6,527 nucleotides of DNA from Aquabacter sp. (GTDB lineage Bacteria; Pseudomonadota; Alphaproteobacteria; Rhizobiales; Xanthobacteraceae). The DNA lies in assembly GCA_030147645.1 (NCBI GenBank), contig JASBUY010000195.1, positions 1 to 6,527 of the forward strand, in the 5' to 3' direction. The notes under the pieces were generated by a model. It did not search any database. It saw only the letters and a program-made list of their open reading frames with translations, and was not told the DNA's origin. Each line of letters opens with the position of its first letter. Position 1 is the first letter of the stretch. Below are positions 6,138 through 6,527 of this stretch, piece after piece. A program made the translations under genes and the position numbers.

Positions 6138-6526
6138 GGCGTTTCTCCCGACAAAAGACGCTGCGCCGTCGCAACAGGCAGATACAGCGTATTGGGCCGA
6201 TCAATCAGCGCCGTGAACCCGAAAGCGGCGTAGAAAGCCGCTGCCTTCTCGTCGATGGCGTCGGCGAATATGGCATGAGCGCCTATCGGTGCTTCGGCGA
6301 TTGTCTTGATGGCATCGAACAACAGCGCCTCCCCGAGTCCAAACCCGGCATAGGAGCTATCGCGCCCAAGCCATCCGATCAGCACCGCCGGAACTGTCGG
6401 ATAGCGCGGCAATCGGCTCGCCAATGGCTCGGGCACGGCCATGAGCGGCACGTTGCTCGATGAGAGCGTGTAAAAGCCCGCTATCCGGTCGGTCTCAAGG
6501 TCACGGGCGACAAAGCAGGTCGCATA
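6134..6526 (-). CDS. GNAT toxin-like acetyltransferase (TacT family), N-terminus outside window
   Basis: The last 130 residues of a GNAT protein; about 35-45 N-terminal residues are missing. The order CFVARDL, GFYTLSSSNV, LPRYPTVPAVLIGWLGRD, GFGLGEALLFDAI, FADAIDEKAAAFYAAFGF and NTLYLPV is that of TacT/AtaT-like toxins, which acetylate the amino group on certain charged tRNAs and are paired with a DUF1778 (RHH) antitoxin. LPRYP-x-VPA-x-LIG is the most telling part. The acetyl-CoA loop reads A-G-F-G-L-G, with Ala60 where the consensus R/Q-x-x-G-x-G/A has Arg or Gln. Tyr99 in AAFYAAFGF is at the usual place of the conserved Tyr. The antitoxin gene would lie just beyond the window edge. Its TGA overlaps the recombinase ATG. 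It could instead be an ordinary GNAT enzyme, but the toxin family fits better. Confidence 0.8.
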   Translation of the reverse strand, partial: YATCFVARDLETDRIAGFYTLSSSNVPLMAVPEPLASRLPRYPTVPAVLIGWLGRDSSYAGFGLGEALLFDAIKTIAEAPIGAHAIFADAIDEKAAAFYAAFGFTALIDRPNTLYLPVATAQRLLSGETP

Positions 6527-6527
6527 T

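Larger units (their letters stand above)
4518..6527. mobile_element. Terminal part of an element integrated at tRNA-Ser (open to the right)
   Basis: Immediately after the tRNA-Ser 3' end gene content changes to a large serine recombinase pointing toward the tRNA and a toxin-type GNAT gene, the usual layout of an island or integrative mobilizable element anchored at a tRNA 3' end. The recombinase frame reads into the tRNA, so the junction lies inside or next to it. By eye the base composition is less extreme in GC than in prfC/dapD. The tRNA is intact, as expected if the element restored its 3' end. The left boundary may lie a few bases inside the tRNA. The right boundary, expected to carry a copy of the tRNA 3' end, is outside the window. 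Confidence 0.65.

Noticed and set aside
5178..6233. A 351-codon plus-strand open frame in the island.
   Set aside because: It mirrors the recombinase on the opposite strand and resembles no protein, whereas the recombinase frame carries all family motifs.

Overview
The window reads as a high-GC chromosomal segment of an alphaproteobacterium. A Hyphomicrobiales host, possibly Xanthobacteraceae, is my inference from the 7Fe ferredoxin sequence, the GC-rich third codon positions and the presence of a succinylase-pathway dapD next to prfC. No marker in the window fixes the genus. It divides into a conserved core part (about 1-4517) and the edge of an integrated mobile element (about 4518 to the window end).

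Core part: fdxA (7Fe ferredoxin, 49-384) and a RimJ/RimL-type GNAT acetyltransferase (407-961) run on the + strand and are probably co-transcribed. A small secreted protein of unknown function (1050-1466, - strand, GTG start) converges on them, with a hairpin (947-977) at the junction. prfC (release factor 3, 1555-3165) diverges from that secreted protein and is followed, after a 55-base gap with a GC-rich palindrome, by dapD (lysine/diaminopimelate synthesis, 3221-4066). A gene-free stretch of about 360 bases contains two inverted repeats and a candidate promoter. It leads to a complete tRNA-Ser(GGA) gene (4428-4517) with an encoded CCA.

Mobile part: everything right of the tRNA 3' end looks like the end of an island integrated at tRNA-Ser. 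On the - strand a GNAT toxin-like gene (N-terminus outside the window) overlaps by ATGA the start of a large serine recombinase. The recombinase is cut by one in-frame TAA at codon 151 (probable Lys codon, AAA to TAA). Its frame then stays open and runs straight into the host tRNA gene, so its last 37 codons lie in host DNA and 30 of them are exactly the antisense of tRNA-Ser. The likely picture is a tRNA-Ser-targeting element whose integrase has been inactivated, fixing it in place, with a toxin-type acetyltransferase gene in the same transcription unit. I saw no CRISPR array, IS element or rRNA. The most interesting material is the recombinase/tRNA junction and the toxin-recombinase coupling. 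The families themselves are known.
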